Assembly (NCBI RefSeq): GCF_008329715.1
Contig: NZ_VTSR01000017.1
Coordinates: forward strand, 176,142 to 240,141
Length of the DNA stretch: 64,000 nucleotides
Direction: 5' to 3'
Origin: Gimesia chilikensis
Lineage (GTDB): Bacteria; Planctomycetota; Planctomycetia; Planctomycetales; Planctomycetaceae
The position numbers and the translations under genes are program-made. Positions 1-8,063 of the stretch are shown here, one piece after another. The notes beneath the pieces are model-generated. The model was not told where the DNA came from and did no database searches. It saw nothing but the letters and a program-made list of their open reading frames with translations. The stretch's first letter is position 1. Each line of letters opens with the position of its first letter.

Positions 1-1296
1 GGGCAGTGTAGTTACCGGACCGGCCTGTCAAAAGTGGGGCTCCCTGGTGCGGATCTGGGATTACAAGCCGAAGACCCGACCCTGGCAGAACTACTGAAAC
101 CGCTGGGTTACGCGACCGGGCAGTTCGGGAAAAACCACCTGGGGGACAAGGATGAATTCCTGCCCACGAATCATGGATTCGATGAATTCCTAGGTAACCT
201 GTATCACCTGAATGCAGAGGAAGAACCCGAAAACCGCAATTATCCGCGCGATCCCGAATTCCGCAAGAAATTTGGTCCGCGGGGTGTGATCAAATCCAGT
301 GCGGACGGCAAAATTGAAGACACTGGCCCCCTGACGAAAAAGCGAATGGAGACAGTGGATGAAGAGACCTCCTCTGCAGCCATTGATTTTATCGAACGCC
401 AGGCCAAAGCAGAAAAGCCCTTCTTCTGCTGGTGGAACTCGACCCGCATGCATTTCCGGACGCATGTCAAGGATGAACACCGCGACCAGCCAGGCCTGAC
501 GGCACGCACAGAATATGCAGATGGCATGATCGAGCACGACAACCAGGTTGGAAGCCTGCTGAAGAAGCTGGACGAACTGGGAATTGCCGACAATACGATC
601 GTAATCTACACGACCGACAACGGACCGCATAAAAACTCGTGGCCCGATGCGGGACTGAGCCCCTTCCGGAATGAGAAGAACTCGAACTGGGAAGGTGCTT
701 TCCGGGTGCCCTGCATGATGCGTTGGCCAGGCAAGATCAAAGCGGGCGCTGTTTCCAACGAGATCGTCAGCGGGATGGACTGGCTGCCGACTCTGATGGC
801 AGCTGCCGGTGACAGCAATATCAAAGAGGAACTGCTGAAGGGGCATCGTGCGGGAAACAAAACCTATAAGGTTCACCTGGACGGTTACAACATCCTGCCT
901 TATCTGACAGGTAAAGAGAAGAAGTCGCCGCGCAGATCTTTCTTCTACTTCAATGATGACAGCCAACTGGTGGGCCTGCGGTTTGAGAACTGGAAGCTGG
1001 TCTTCCTGGAACAGCGTGCCCGGGGGACACTTCAAGTCTGGGCGGAGCCGTTCACGCCGCTACGTCTGCCGTTAATGTTCGATTTACGGGCTGATCCCTA
1101 TGAGCAGGCTAATATCACCTCCAACACCTATTATGACTGGTTGCTCGAGCATGCCTTTCTGCTGGTACCCGCGCAGCAATACGCGGGCAACTTCCTGGAA
1201 ACGTTCAAAGAGTTTCCACCACGTCAGAAACCGGCTTCGTTCAATCTGGATGAAGTGACGAAAAAACTGCAGGAAGGAACTGGCGGGGCTCAATAA
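1..1296 (+). CDS. Sulfatase (arylsulfatase), 5'-truncated by the window edge
   Basis: The frame is open from base 1, so the gene begins upstream of the window; the GTG at 34 is internal. The visible 431 residues contain sulfatase-family features: an SYRTGLSKVGLPGA-like stretch that follows the nucleophile region, LAELLKPLGYATGQFGKNHLGD, HGFDEFLGNLYHLN, and the late metal-site segment YTTDNGPHKNSWPDAG (around residue 200). The nucleophile that becomes formylglycine lies upstream and cannot be checked. Members of this family hydrolyse sulfate esters, and planctomycetes use many of them on algal sulfated polysaccharides. Whether the protein is exported cannot be judged without the N-terminus. 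A terminator hairpin follows 30 bases after the stop. Family call is confident; substrate unknown. Confidence 0.9.
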   Translation, partial: GQCSYRTGLSKVGLPGADLGLQAEDPTLAELLKPLGYATGQFGKNHLGDKDEFLPTNHGFDEFLGNLYHLNAEEEPENRNYPRDPEFRKKFGPRGVIKSSADGKIEDTGPLTKKRMETVDEETSSAAIDFIERQAKAEKPFFCWWNSTRMHFRTHVKDEHRDQPGLTARTEYADGMIEHDNQVGSLLKKLDELGIADNTIVIYTTDNGPHKNSWPDAGLSPFRNEKNSNWEGAFRVPCMMRWPGKIKAGAVSNEIVSGMDWLPTLMAAAGDSNIKEELLKGHRAGNKTYKVHLDGYNILPYLTGKEKKSPRRSFFYFNDDSQLVGLRFENWKLVFLEQRARGTLQVWAEPFTPLRLPLMFDLRADPYEQANITSNTYYDWLLEHAFLLVPAQQYAGNFLETFKEFPPRQKPASFNLDEVTKKLQEGTGGAQ

Positions 1297-1326
1297 GCTC
1301 GCGTTTCTTACTGTGGAGTTTATAAT

Positions 1327-1366
1327 CAAAGCGGAGTGACCACCTGGATCGCTCCGCTTTGTTTTC
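1327..1366 (+). terminator. Rho-independent terminator after the sulfatase gene
   Basis: A 10-bp stem (1327-1336 pairing with 1352-1361, CAAAGCGGAG/CTCCGCTTTG) can be extended by three pairs including one G-T wobble and is followed by TTTTC. It separates the sulfatase from the MoxR operon. Confidence 0.75.
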
Positions 1367-1420
1367 TTTGCCAGCAGGTAGCATTCAGGATGCTGCCAGA
1401 CTCTGAATGAAGGAACGTGC

Positions 1421-2380
1421 ATGAATCCGCGTGAATCGATTCTGCAAATCTCAACAGCGATGAATGCTGCTATTCTGGGACAAGAGGCTGTGGTGGAACG
1501 GCTGCTGATTGCCCTTCTGGCGGATGGCCATGTGTTGCTGGAAGGCTTACCTGGCACTGCGAAAACGCGATCGATCAAAACGTTGTCGAGTCTCATCGAA
1601 AGCCAGTTCAGTCGTGTGCAGTTTACACCCGACCTGCTGCCTTCCGATGTGACGGGCTCGGAAATCTATCGCGAACAAAACGCGACGTTCGAGTTTCAGC
1701 AGGGGCCTGTGTTCGGGAACCTGGTCCTGGCGGATGAGATCAATCGTGCCCCGGCGAAGGTGCAGTCTTCACTCCTGGAAGCGATGGAAGAACGCCAGGT
1801 TACCGTGGCGGGCAAGACACATCGACTGCCGAACCTGTTTCTGGTACTGGCGACCCAGAACCCGATTGAACAGGAAGGAACTTACCCGTTGCCCGAAGCA
1901 CAGATGGACCGGTTCCTGCTCTACGTGAATGTGGATTATCCCATCGGTGAGAATGAGCTGGCCATCATGCGGCTGGTGCGGCAGGAAAAAGCGGCTGCGG
2001 TAAAAAAGTTACCGGTTCCCATTTCGCAGGACGTAATTTTCGAGGCGCGGAAGCAGGTATTTGAAATCCACGTGGCGGAAGCTGCAGAACAATACATCGT
2101 CGATCTGGTGTTGGCCACGCGGAATCCTGAGCGACGGAAGGGGAAACTGGCCAGCTGGATTCGCCTGGGGGCCAGTCCGCGGGGAACGATCGCTCTGGAT
2201 GCCGCCGCGCGGGCACATGCCTGGCTGAACAACCAGGACTTTGTCTCGCCGGACAACATTCGTGCGGTAGCTTCGGCGTGCCTGGCACATCGCGTGCATC
2301 TGAGCTACGAAGCGGAGGCAGAGGGGGTCTCACGGACTGATGTGATTGAAGAACTTCTGAAAACGGTCGTTGCCGTCTGA
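1421..2380 (+). CDS. MoxR-family AAA+ ATPase
   Basis: A 319-residue MoxR-type AAA+ protein (AAA_3). Walker A is GLPGTAKT near residue 42, Walker B is LVLADEINRAPAKVQ, and the sensor-1 region reads LVLATQNPIEQEGTYPLPEAQ, which is diagnostic of MoxR proteins. The C-terminal lid follows (ASPRGTIALDAAARAHA). MoxR ATPases act as chaperone-like partners of VWA proteins. This is the first gene of a seven-gene cluster (MoxR, DUF58, DUF4381, two VWA proteins, TPR protein, BatD-like). The ATG at 1421 is preceded by GAAGGAACG, a reasonable ribosome site. The exact client is unknown. Confidence 0.93.
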   Translation: MNPRESILQISTAMNAAILGQEAVVERLLIALLADGHVLLEGLPGTAKTRSIKTLSSLIESQFSRVQFTPDLLPSDVTGSEIYREQNATFEFQQGPVFGNLVLADEINRAPAKVQSSLLEAMEERQVTVAGKTHRLPNLFLVLATQNPIEQEGTYPLPEAQMDRFLLYVNVDYPIGENELAIMRLVRQEKAAAVKKLPVPISQDVIFEARKQVFEIHVAEAAEQYIVDLVLATRNPERRKGKLASWIRLGASPRGTIALDAAARAHAWLNNQDFVSPDNIRAVASACLAHRVHLSYEAEAEGVSRTDVIEELLKTVVAV

Positions 2381-2389
2381 GGTCAGCCG

Positions 2390-3310
2390 ATGAGTGCTGC
2401 TGTTTCGATTACTCTCGAAGAACTGATTCTGATGAAGGCCGAAGCGCGCGGATTTTCTCTGCTGCCACGGCAGCCGGTCACTTCGTTGCTGGCGGGGCGA
2501 CATGCTTCGCGTCTGCGGGGGCGGGGGCTGACGTTTGAGGAGCTGCGTCACTATCACGAAGGAGACGACGTACGTTCGATCGACTGGCGGGCGACGGCGC
2601 GGCTGCGATCGCCGCACGTGCGGGTCTTCAGTGAAGAACGGGAACGGCCGGTGCTGTTTGTGGTGGATCAGCGGTTACCCATGTTTTTCGGATCGCGGCG
2701 GGCGATGAAATCGGTGGTGGCGGCAGAACTGGCGGCCCTGGGAGCATGGCGTTCTCTCGAAGTGGGGGACCGCGTCGGGGGGCTGGTGTTCAACGAAAGC
2801 GAAGTCGTGGAGATCCGACCGCACCGCAGTCGGACGCGTGTGCTGCGGCTGTTTCATGAAATCGTCAACATGAACCAGCGGCTGGCTTCCGAGCAGCGTG
2901 CAGAAGGGAGTGTCACGTTAAACAATGCCCTGGAGAAGGCCCTGCATGTGGCGACGCATGACTACCTGGTGGTCCTGATCAGTGATCTGGATGGTGCGGA
3001 TGCGGAAACTCGTCGGCTTTCAACTTTGATTTCCGCCCGCAATGATATGCTGGTGGCCGCCGTTTATGATCCGCTGGGGGCGACGCTGTCCGGGGCACCG
3101 GGCATGCTGGCCGCCGATCGGGGGGAGCTGTGGGAAATTCCCAGTCACGCTGCCTTTACAGACCAGTTTCGACAGGCCTTCCAGGACCGTGTTGATGAAT
3201 GGCAGAAAATCTTTCGTAATCTGAAGGTGCCCGTGATGCCTGTGTCTACGTCACTGCCTGCGGGCCCACAAGTGCTTTCTCTGCTGGGACACAGGGCGCG
3301 ACCCTCATGA
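2390..3310 (+). CDS. DUF58 domain protein
   Basis: A 306-residue DUF58 protein. The signature region is LRHYHEGDDVRSIDWRATARL (near residue 55), followed by a VWA-like fold with VLFVVDQRLPMFFGSRR. DUF58 proteins regularly sit next to MoxR ATPases in aerotolerance/Bat-type operons. It starts 9 bases after the MoxR stop and its stop overlaps the next gene's ATG (ATGA at 3307), indicating translational coupling. The MIDAS-like first strand reads DQRLPM rather than DxSxS, so metal binding is doubtful. No membrane segment is visible, unlike the second DUF58 protein at 40460. The biochemical role of DUF58 is not established. Confidence 0.9.
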   Translation: MSAAVSITLEELILMKAEARGFSLLPRQPVTSLLAGRHASRLRGRGLTFEELRHYHEGDDVRSIDWRATARLRSPHVRVFSEERERPVLFVVDQRLPMFFGSRRAMKSVVAAELAALGAWRSLEVGDRVGGLVFNESEVVEIRPHRSRTRVLRLFHEIVNMNQRLASEQRAEGSVTLNNALEKALHVATHDYLVVLISDLDGADAETRRLSTLISARNDMLVAAVYDPLGATLSGAPGMLAADRGELWEIPSHAAFTDQFRQAFQDRVDEWQKIFRNLKVPVMPVSTSLPAGPQVLSLLGHRARPS

Positions 3311-3774
3311 AAAACGACGCAACCAGCCTGGACCGGATGCACGACATTGTACTGCCGGATGCAATTCCCTGGTGGCCCCCGGCTCCCGGCTGGTACGTGG
3401 TGCTGGCGGCACTGGGAGGGGTGGCACTGTATCTGGTTTACCGGAGCTGGCGACACTGGGCGGCGAATCGCTATCGTCGTCAGGCACTGCGGGAACTGGA
3501 ACAGGCACAGTCGATATTAGAAGTCTCGGAACTGTTAAGACGCACGGCGCTGATGGTGGTTCCTCGCGCGGAAGTGGCAGCGCAGACCGGAGCCGCCTGG
3601 ACAGGGTGGCTGGCGGCGCACGCACCTGTCGCAATGGACGAGCAGATTTCCCGGCAATTGACGGTGGGCGTTTACGATGGTTCAGCGGGTGAGATTGAGG
3701 GACTAAAACAGTACGCCGCCAGCTGGATTCGACAACATCGACTTCCCGAACTGCAGCAGAGGGAATCAAGATAA
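3307..3774 (+). CDS. DUF4381 domain membrane protein
   Basis: A 155-residue protein with the DUF4381 pattern: LPDAIPWWPPAPGWYVVLAA followed by one transmembrane helix (residues about 27-45) and a basic stretch YRSWRHWAANRYRRQ. The rest is a helical cytoplasmic domain. DUF4381 proteins are small partners in MoxR/VWA operons and are thought to act in a membrane complex with the BatA/BatB proteins. The ATG overlaps the preceding DUF58 stop. Function is inferred from context only. Confidence 0.85.
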   Translation: MKNDATSLDRMHDIVLPDAIPWWPPAPGWYVVLAALGGVALYLVYRSWRHWAANRYRRQALRELEQAQSILEVSELLRRTALMVVPRAEVAAQTGAAWTGWLAAHAPVAMDEQISRQLTVGVYDGSAGEIEGLKQYAASWIRQHRLPELQQRESR

Positions 3775-3777
3775 AAC

Positions 3778-4815
3778 ATGTTTGCCTTTGCTTATCCCTG
3801 GATCTTCGCTCTCTTGCCGGTACCCTGGCTGGTGAGATATTTTCTCCCGGCCCGGGAATCGACTGGGGTCGCGGTGCGGGTTCCCTTTGGTGAGCGACTG
3901 ACGGCCGTGATGCGGAACCAGGCGCCCGTGGCTGCCGCCGTCAGGCAGTCCCGTCAACTGCTGTTGCCAGCGCTGATTTGGGGGCTGGTACTGTGTGGGC
4001 TGGCGCGTCCACAATGGATCGAGCCGCCTGTCGTCAAAGAAGAGCCGACCCGTGATCTGCTGCTGCTGGTCGATCTGTCGAGCTCGATGGACCAGAAGGA
4101 TTTTGTGAATCCGGCCGGTAAGGCGATCACGCGGCTGGAAGCGGTGAAAGAGGTGCTGGGTGATTTTCTGGTCCGCCGGAAGGGGGATCGGGTGGGGCTG
4201 GTGGTGTTTGGCTCCGCCCCTTATCTGCAGGCGCCTTTTTCGACTGATCTTTCGCTGGTGCGAACTCTGCTCGATGAATGCCAGGTGGGGATGGCCGGGC
4301 CGCAGACTGCCTTTGGTGATGCGATCGGTCTGGGGGTGAACCTGTTTCAGGAGAGCAAGGTTCCCGCCAAGACCATCATTGCGCTGACGGATGGAAACGA
4401 TACCAAAAGCCAGGTTCCGCCTGTCGAGGCTGCGCGGATTGCTGCCCAGCGGGAGATCCGGATTCATACCGTGGCGATAGGGGATCCGACGACCGCCGGT
4501 GAAGACAAGCTGGACGCTGAGACATTGAAAGAGGTGGCCCGGGTGGCCCACGGATCTTATTTCTTTGCCGGCGACCGGAAGCAGCTGGAGCAGATTTACC
4601 AGCAACTGGACCGGATTGAAACGCGAGAAGTGAAGACGATCAGCCATCGACCGCGACGGGATCTGTATCATTATTTTCTGCTGGTGGCGCTGTTCCTGTC
4701 GCTGCTGGAGAAGGTGCTGGTGGTCTGGCGGGCCCGCAGGGAACCCTCTTTGAAACAGACGTCGGCGGAAGTGCGGGTGAACCCGACCAGTGGTCAACTG
4801 GAGGTGGTGTCATGA
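3778..4815 (+). CDS. VWA domain membrane protein, BatA-like
   Basis: A 345-residue protein with an N-terminal hydrophobic segment, a second helix around residues 60-77, a von Willebrand factor A domain, and a C-terminal helix (LYHYFLLVALFLSLLEKVLVV). The MIDAS motif is intact: LLLLVDLSSSMDQKD (D-x-S-x-S), with the later TDGNDTKSQ acidic element. This matches BatA of the Bacteroides aerotolerance operon. It begins three bases after the DUF4381 stop and its own stop overlaps the next ATG. Likely part of a membrane complex driven by the MoxR ATPase; the stress or protein it serves is not known in planctomycetes. Confidence 0.9.
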   Translation: MFAFAYPWIFALLPVPWLVRYFLPARESTGVAVRVPFGERLTAVMRNQAPVAAAVRQSRQLLLPALIWGLVLCGLARPQWIEPPVVKEEPTRDLLLLVDLSSSMDQKDFVNPAGKAITRLEAVKEVLGDFLVRRKGDRVGLVVFGSAPYLQAPFSTDLSLVRTLLDECQVGMAGPQTAFGDAIGLGVNLFQESKVPAKTIIALTDGNDTKSQVPPVEAARIAAQREIRIHTVAIGDPTTAGEDKLDAETLKEVARVAHGSYFFAGDRKQLEQIYQQLDRIETREVKTISHRPRRDLYHYFLLVALFLSLLEKVLVVWRARREPSLKQTSAEVRVNPTSGQLEVVS

Positions 4816-5735
4816 TGGAGGCCTTCAGCCAGTTGCATTTCATTCGACCGGGCTACTTGTGGCTGCTGCCGCTGGTTGGTGGACTGTGGTGGCTCTGGCG
4901 TCGGCATACAACGCCGCTGCGAGGCTGGCGCGAACAGATCGCTCCTGAACTGCTGCAGGCGATGACCGTGCGGAATACGACACATCGGGACTATTCGGCC
5001 CTGATCTTGCTCGTCGGCTGGCTGCTGGCGGTGATTGCGATTGCGGGGCCCACCTGGAAACAGGAACCGAATCCGTTTGCCGCCGATGCGGCGCCGTTGA
5101 TGATTCTACTCAAAGCGGACAAGAGTATGGATCAGCCGGATCCGCTGCCGTCAGCAATTGAGCGAGCCCGATTGAAAGTGGACGACCTGATTCGAATCCG
5201 TCAGGGACAACCGGTGGGGCTGATTGCATACGCGGGGTCGGCGCATCTGGTGCTGCCTCCCACACGGGATACGTCGATTGTGGCCGAGATGGCGGCCCAG
5301 ATCAGTTCGGGTATCATGCCTGAGCCCGGAGACCGACTCGAGCTGGCATTGGAGAAAGCGGATGAGATCCTGAAGGGGGGCGATGCGGGCGGAACGGTGC
5401 TGGTGATAGCAGACAGCGTGACAGACGATGCCGCCTCGCTGGTCAAAGCGGGACTGAAAAAAGGTGCGTTTCCGATTCAGTTTCTGGCACTGCGGAATGA
5501 TCCTTCTTTGCAACGGGCGGCGGAGGCAGTACAGGCCTCACTGGTGGAATTGACGCCGGACGATGCTGATGTGACCGCGATCGCGAAAGCGGCTGAGCGG
5601 AAGTCGGTGGTCGGGGTGGCTGGTGAAGATCAGCGCTGGGAGGAAATGGGATATTGGCTGGTGCCTTTCCTGGCGGTGATTGTGGCAGCCGGGTTCCGTC
5701 GCGAGAAACAGTTCAACGGCAGGGAGGTGCAATGA
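4812..5735 (+). CDS. VWA domain membrane protein, BatB-like, with altered MIDAS
   Basis: A 307-residue protein with the BatA/BatB layout: hydrophobic N-terminus (GYLWLLPLVGGLWWLW), a second helix (LILLVGWLLAVIAIAG), a VWA-type domain, and a C-terminal helix (YWLVPFLAVIVAAGF). The MIDAS position reads LLKADKSMDQPD, so the D-x-S-x-S signature is D-K-S-M-D: the second Ser is Asp. This contrasts with the intact motif in the gene immediately upstream. ATGA overlaps join it to genes on both sides. The pair probably forms a heteromeric membrane assembly in which only one subunit has a standard metal site; that is inference. Confidence 0.85.
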   Translation: MMEAFSQLHFIRPGYLWLLPLVGGLWWLWRRHTTPLRGWREQIAPELLQAMTVRNTTHRDYSALILLVGWLLAVIAIAGPTWKQEPNPFAADAAPLMILLKADKSMDQPDPLPSAIERARLKVDDLIRIRQGQPVGLIAYAGSAHLVLPPTRDTSIVAEMAAQISSGIMPEPGDRLELALEKADEILKGGDAGGTVLVIADSVTDDAASLVKAGLKKGAFPIQFLALRNDPSLQRAAEAVQASLVELTPDDADVTAIAKAAERKSVVGVAGEDQRWEEMGYWLVPFLAVIVAAGFRREKQFNGREVQ

Positions 5736-6319
5736 GAGTGTCCCTGGTGTTGATCGTTGCCTTATCGTGGACGGGCTGGTGGCTGACGCCGGACCAGCGG
5801 GGGCAGCGCCTGTTTCGAGACAAACAATATCAGCAGGCGGCCGAAATCTTTACCGATCCCGAGTGGCAGGGGGCGGCCTGGTACCGGGCAGGAGAGTTCG
5901 AACAAGCGGCGCAGGCCTTTGCACGGGGTTCGAGTCCCGAGGCGCGGTTTAATGCGGGAAACGCCTGGATGCTGCTGGGAAAATATGAGCAGGCGATTGC
6001 GGAATATGAGCGGGCGTTGAAGCTGCGTCCCGGCTGGAAAGCAGCGGAGGAGAATCGTGCGTTGGCAGAAGCCCGGGCGAAACTGAGGGAAACCAAAGGG
6101 GGCGACCTCGGCGATCAGCAGGAAGGCGCCGACGAAGTGGTGTTCGACCTCAATAAAGAACGCGGGGGACAGGATACAGAAATTGCCGGGGAACAGGCTG
6201 CATCGGACTCCACAGTCCAGTCGATCTGGTTGCGGCGGGTGCAGACGAACCCGGCTGACTTTCTCCGCTCCAAATTTGCATATCAGTCTGCACTGCAGCA
6301 GGAAGGAACGCCGGAATGA
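5732..6319 (+). CDS. TPR protein, BatC-like
   Basis: A 195-residue protein. I place the start at the ATG at 5732, which overlaps the BatB stop as ATGA and follows an AGGGAGG ribosome site; an in-frame upstream start at 5654 would lie deep inside the preceding gene. It has a short N-terminal hydrophobic segment (LVLIVALSWTGWWL) and tetratricopeptide repeats, the clearest being FNAGNAWMLLGKYEQAIAEY. The C-terminal part is charged and shows no recognised fold. BatC proteins are TPR partners of BatA/B. Its stop overlaps the BatD-like start (ATGA at 6316). Confidence 0.82.
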   Translation: MRVSLVLIVALSWTGWWLTPDQRGQRLFRDKQYQQAAEIFTDPEWQGAAWYRAGEFEQAAQAFARGSSPEARFNAGNAWMLLGKYEQAIAEYERALKLRPGWKAAEENRALAEARAKLRETKGGDLGDQQEGADEVVFDLNKERGGQDTEIAGEQAASDSTVQSIWLRRVQTNPADFLRSKFAYQSALQQEGTPE

Positions 6320-7563
6320 GAGTTTTCATTTGGCTGATGCCGTTACTGATGAGCCTGCTGTCGCGGGGACTGGTGGCTGCGGAAGTGGAACCGGCATCAA
6401 TCCAGATCAAGGAGCAAACCTGGTGGGTGGGGCAGCAGGTTCCCTTTACGGTGCAGCTGCGGGCACCGGGTTCGTTTTCCGGGGCGGCGATGTTTTCCCT
6501 GCCTGAGATTCCGCGGGTGGTGATTATTAAGACGGGCAGTCCGGTAGTGTCTTCCGAAGAGATCGAGGGCAAAACCTGGTTCGTGCAGACGCATGAATTC
6601 GCTTTGTTTTCGCAACAGAGTGGAACGGTGACGATTCCGGAGTTCACGGTGCGGTTCAGTCATAAAGATGGTTTTACCGGACCGGTACACGATCAGAGTG
6701 TGCAGGTGCCCGCGGCCCAGGTGAAAATCGAGCGACCGCCGGGCAGTTCTGCCCAGGACTTTCTGGTTACCACCGACTTATTCAAACTTAAGGAACGCTG
6801 GGATCCCCAGCCGGGGAGTGCCGCGCAAGGAGCCGTGTTTCAGCGGACGATTAGCCAGGAAGCGGACCAGGTGACCGGGATGGCACTGGCACCTCCTCCC
6901 GAAGCGGTGCCTGCGGGTGTGCGGCTCTACCTGGGGCAGCCGACGGTGAGTGACAAGACGGAGCGTGGTGCTTTCATCGGAACGCGCGTTGATACCTTGA
7001 CCTATCAGTTGCAGGAAGCGGGGACATGGACCTTGCCGGCGATTCGCTACCAGTGGTGGGACCCGGAGAAGAAAGCCTTCGGCTCTCAGACGCTGCCGGC
7101 GGTGACGTTTGAAGTGAAAGGGTCGGCCGTTCCTGTCACTGATGCTCCTGGAGAGGCTTCCCCGAAATCGATTTATATCGGGTTGGCAGTTCTCGGCACT
7201 TGCTTCGTTGTTATGTACTGGCAACGAAGACAGATTGGGAACGGCCTGCGCTGGATCGGACAACACTGGAATTCACCGGAACACGTGGCTGCGCGAAAGC
7301 TGCTGGCCGGTTGCCGGGCCAATGATCCTCATGCAACTCAAAGAGCCTGGCAGATCTGGTTGAACTGCCGGGGCGTGGATTCTTCAATCAGCCCGGAACT
7401 CAAAGCGGCGGTGCAGGAACTTCAGAGCACGTTGTATGGTGTGCATCAGTCGTCAGACTGGCAGGGAGCGAGGCTGGCGGCCGCTTTTCGTGCGGATCAG
7501 AGATCGCACAAAAAGTCTGGACCGAAGAAACAGAGTGCATTGCCGGCGCTAAACCCAAGGTGA
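6316..7563 (+). CDS. BatD-like exported protein
   Basis: A 415-residue protein with a signal peptide (MRVFIWLMPLLMSLLSRGLVAAE), beta-rich extracytoplasmic modules (QTWWVGQQVPFTVQL resembles the start of BatD), and one transmembrane helix near residues 276-293 (SIYIGLAVLGTCFVVMYW) followed by a cytoplasmic tail rich in Lys and Arg. This is the BatD topology. It closes the seven-gene Bat-type operon. The sequence is diverged, so the family call rests on topology plus the operon context. Confidence 0.8.
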   Translation: MRVFIWLMPLLMSLLSRGLVAAEVEPASIQIKEQTWWVGQQVPFTVQLRAPGSFSGAAMFSLPEIPRVVIIKTGSPVVSSEEIEGKTWFVQTHEFALFSQQSGTVTIPEFTVRFSHKDGFTGPVHDQSVQVPAAQVKIERPPGSSAQDFLVTTDLFKLKERWDPQPGSAAQGAVFQRTISQEADQVTGMALAPPPEAVPAGVRLYLGQPTVSDKTERGAFIGTRVDTLTYQLQEAGTWTLPAIRYQWWDPEKKAFGSQTLPAVTFEVKGSAVPVTDAPGEASPKSIYIGLAVLGTCFVVMYWQRRQIGNGLRWIGQHWNSPEHVAARKLLAGCRANDPHATQRAWQIWLNCRGVDSSISPELKAAVQELQSTLYGVHQSSDWQGARLAAAFRADQRSHKKSGPKKQSALPALNPR

Positions 7564-7603
7564 AGGCACAACGAGGCAATTCGTCGCCCGTCACCAAATA
7601 AAA

Positions 7604-7650
7604 AATGGTCGTCGCAAATCACTTATTTCTAAGTATTTACAACGACCATT
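7604..7650 (-). terminator. Large hairpin terminator for tRNA-Ser, possibly bidirectional
   Basis: AATGGTCGT (7604-7612) pairs with ACGACCATT (7642-7650). Inside, AAAT-C-ACTTA pairs with TAAGTATTT across a TTTC loop, giving one long nested hairpin. Read on the minus strand it is followed by TTTTTATTT, typical of a rho-independent terminator for the tRNA. Plus-strand transcripts from the Bat operon (stop at 7563) would meet the same stem followed by ATTTT, so it may serve both. Confidence 0.7.
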
Positions 7651-7660
7651 ATTTTGAATA

Positions 7661-7749
7661 CGGAGAGAACGGGATTCGAACCCGTGGAACCGTTTGCACG
7701 GCTCACCGGTTTAGCAAACCGGCGCATTCGGCCACTCTGCCATCTCTCC
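7661..7749 (-). tRNA. tRNA-Ser (anticodon GCT)
   Basis: An 89-nt class II tRNA on the minus strand. The acceptor GGAGAGA pairs with TCTCTCC, and the discriminator base is G, as in serine tRNAs. The anticodon arm is CCGGTTTGCTAAACCGG with anticodon GCT, reading AGC/AGU. A long variable arm (GCCGTGCAAACGGT region) and a T arm with TTCGAAT are present. The 3' CCA is not encoded. Confidence 0.95.
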
Positions 7750-7790
7750 TGACTGTACCGGCTGCTGAAAACAGAGCCGATTCAGCACTC

Positions 7791-7819
7791 TTTATGCTGT
7801 TTTTCCCGTGGAATGTCAA
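7791..7819 (-). promoter_or_regulatory. Sigma-70-type promoter of tRNA-Ser
   Basis: On the minus strand a perfect -35 TTGACA (7814-7819) and a -10 CATAAA (7791-7796) are separated by 17 bases, about 40 bases upstream of the tRNA 5' end. The spacing and position fit a stable-RNA promoter; the -10 is a 4/6 match. Confidence 0.6.
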
Positions 7820-8063
7820 CGTTTGAAGCTCTGAATATGCAGAGACTTCCGTAAATTAACATCGCGGGAAGGGGGAGTGTATCAAACCAAATTCTCAGCT
7901 GCAATAGTTTCGGCCCCCTGGAGATACGAAAGCAGGGGATCTTGAACAGAGAAACTGGTATCCCAGCCATAATCGCGAGAACCGGTTGGGACACTCACAG
8001 GACAGCCAGGGTTCGCGCAGGGAAGCTAACCCTGAAACTGATCACAATTACACATCCTGCTAT
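7820..8063. other. Intergenic stretch with no gene seen
   Basis: Between the tRNA promoter and the end of rfbD I see no coding frame with recognisable protein character and no strong hairpin with a T-run. Confidence 0.4.

Noticed and set aside
190..1035. Long minus-strand open frame antisense to the sulfatase
   Set aside because: The plus strand encodes a clear sulfatase; the antisense translation has no family features.
3766..4797. 343-codon minus-strand frame over the BatA-like gene
   Set aside because: It mirrors a clear VWA protein; composition rich in His, Gln and Arg fits an antisense shadow.
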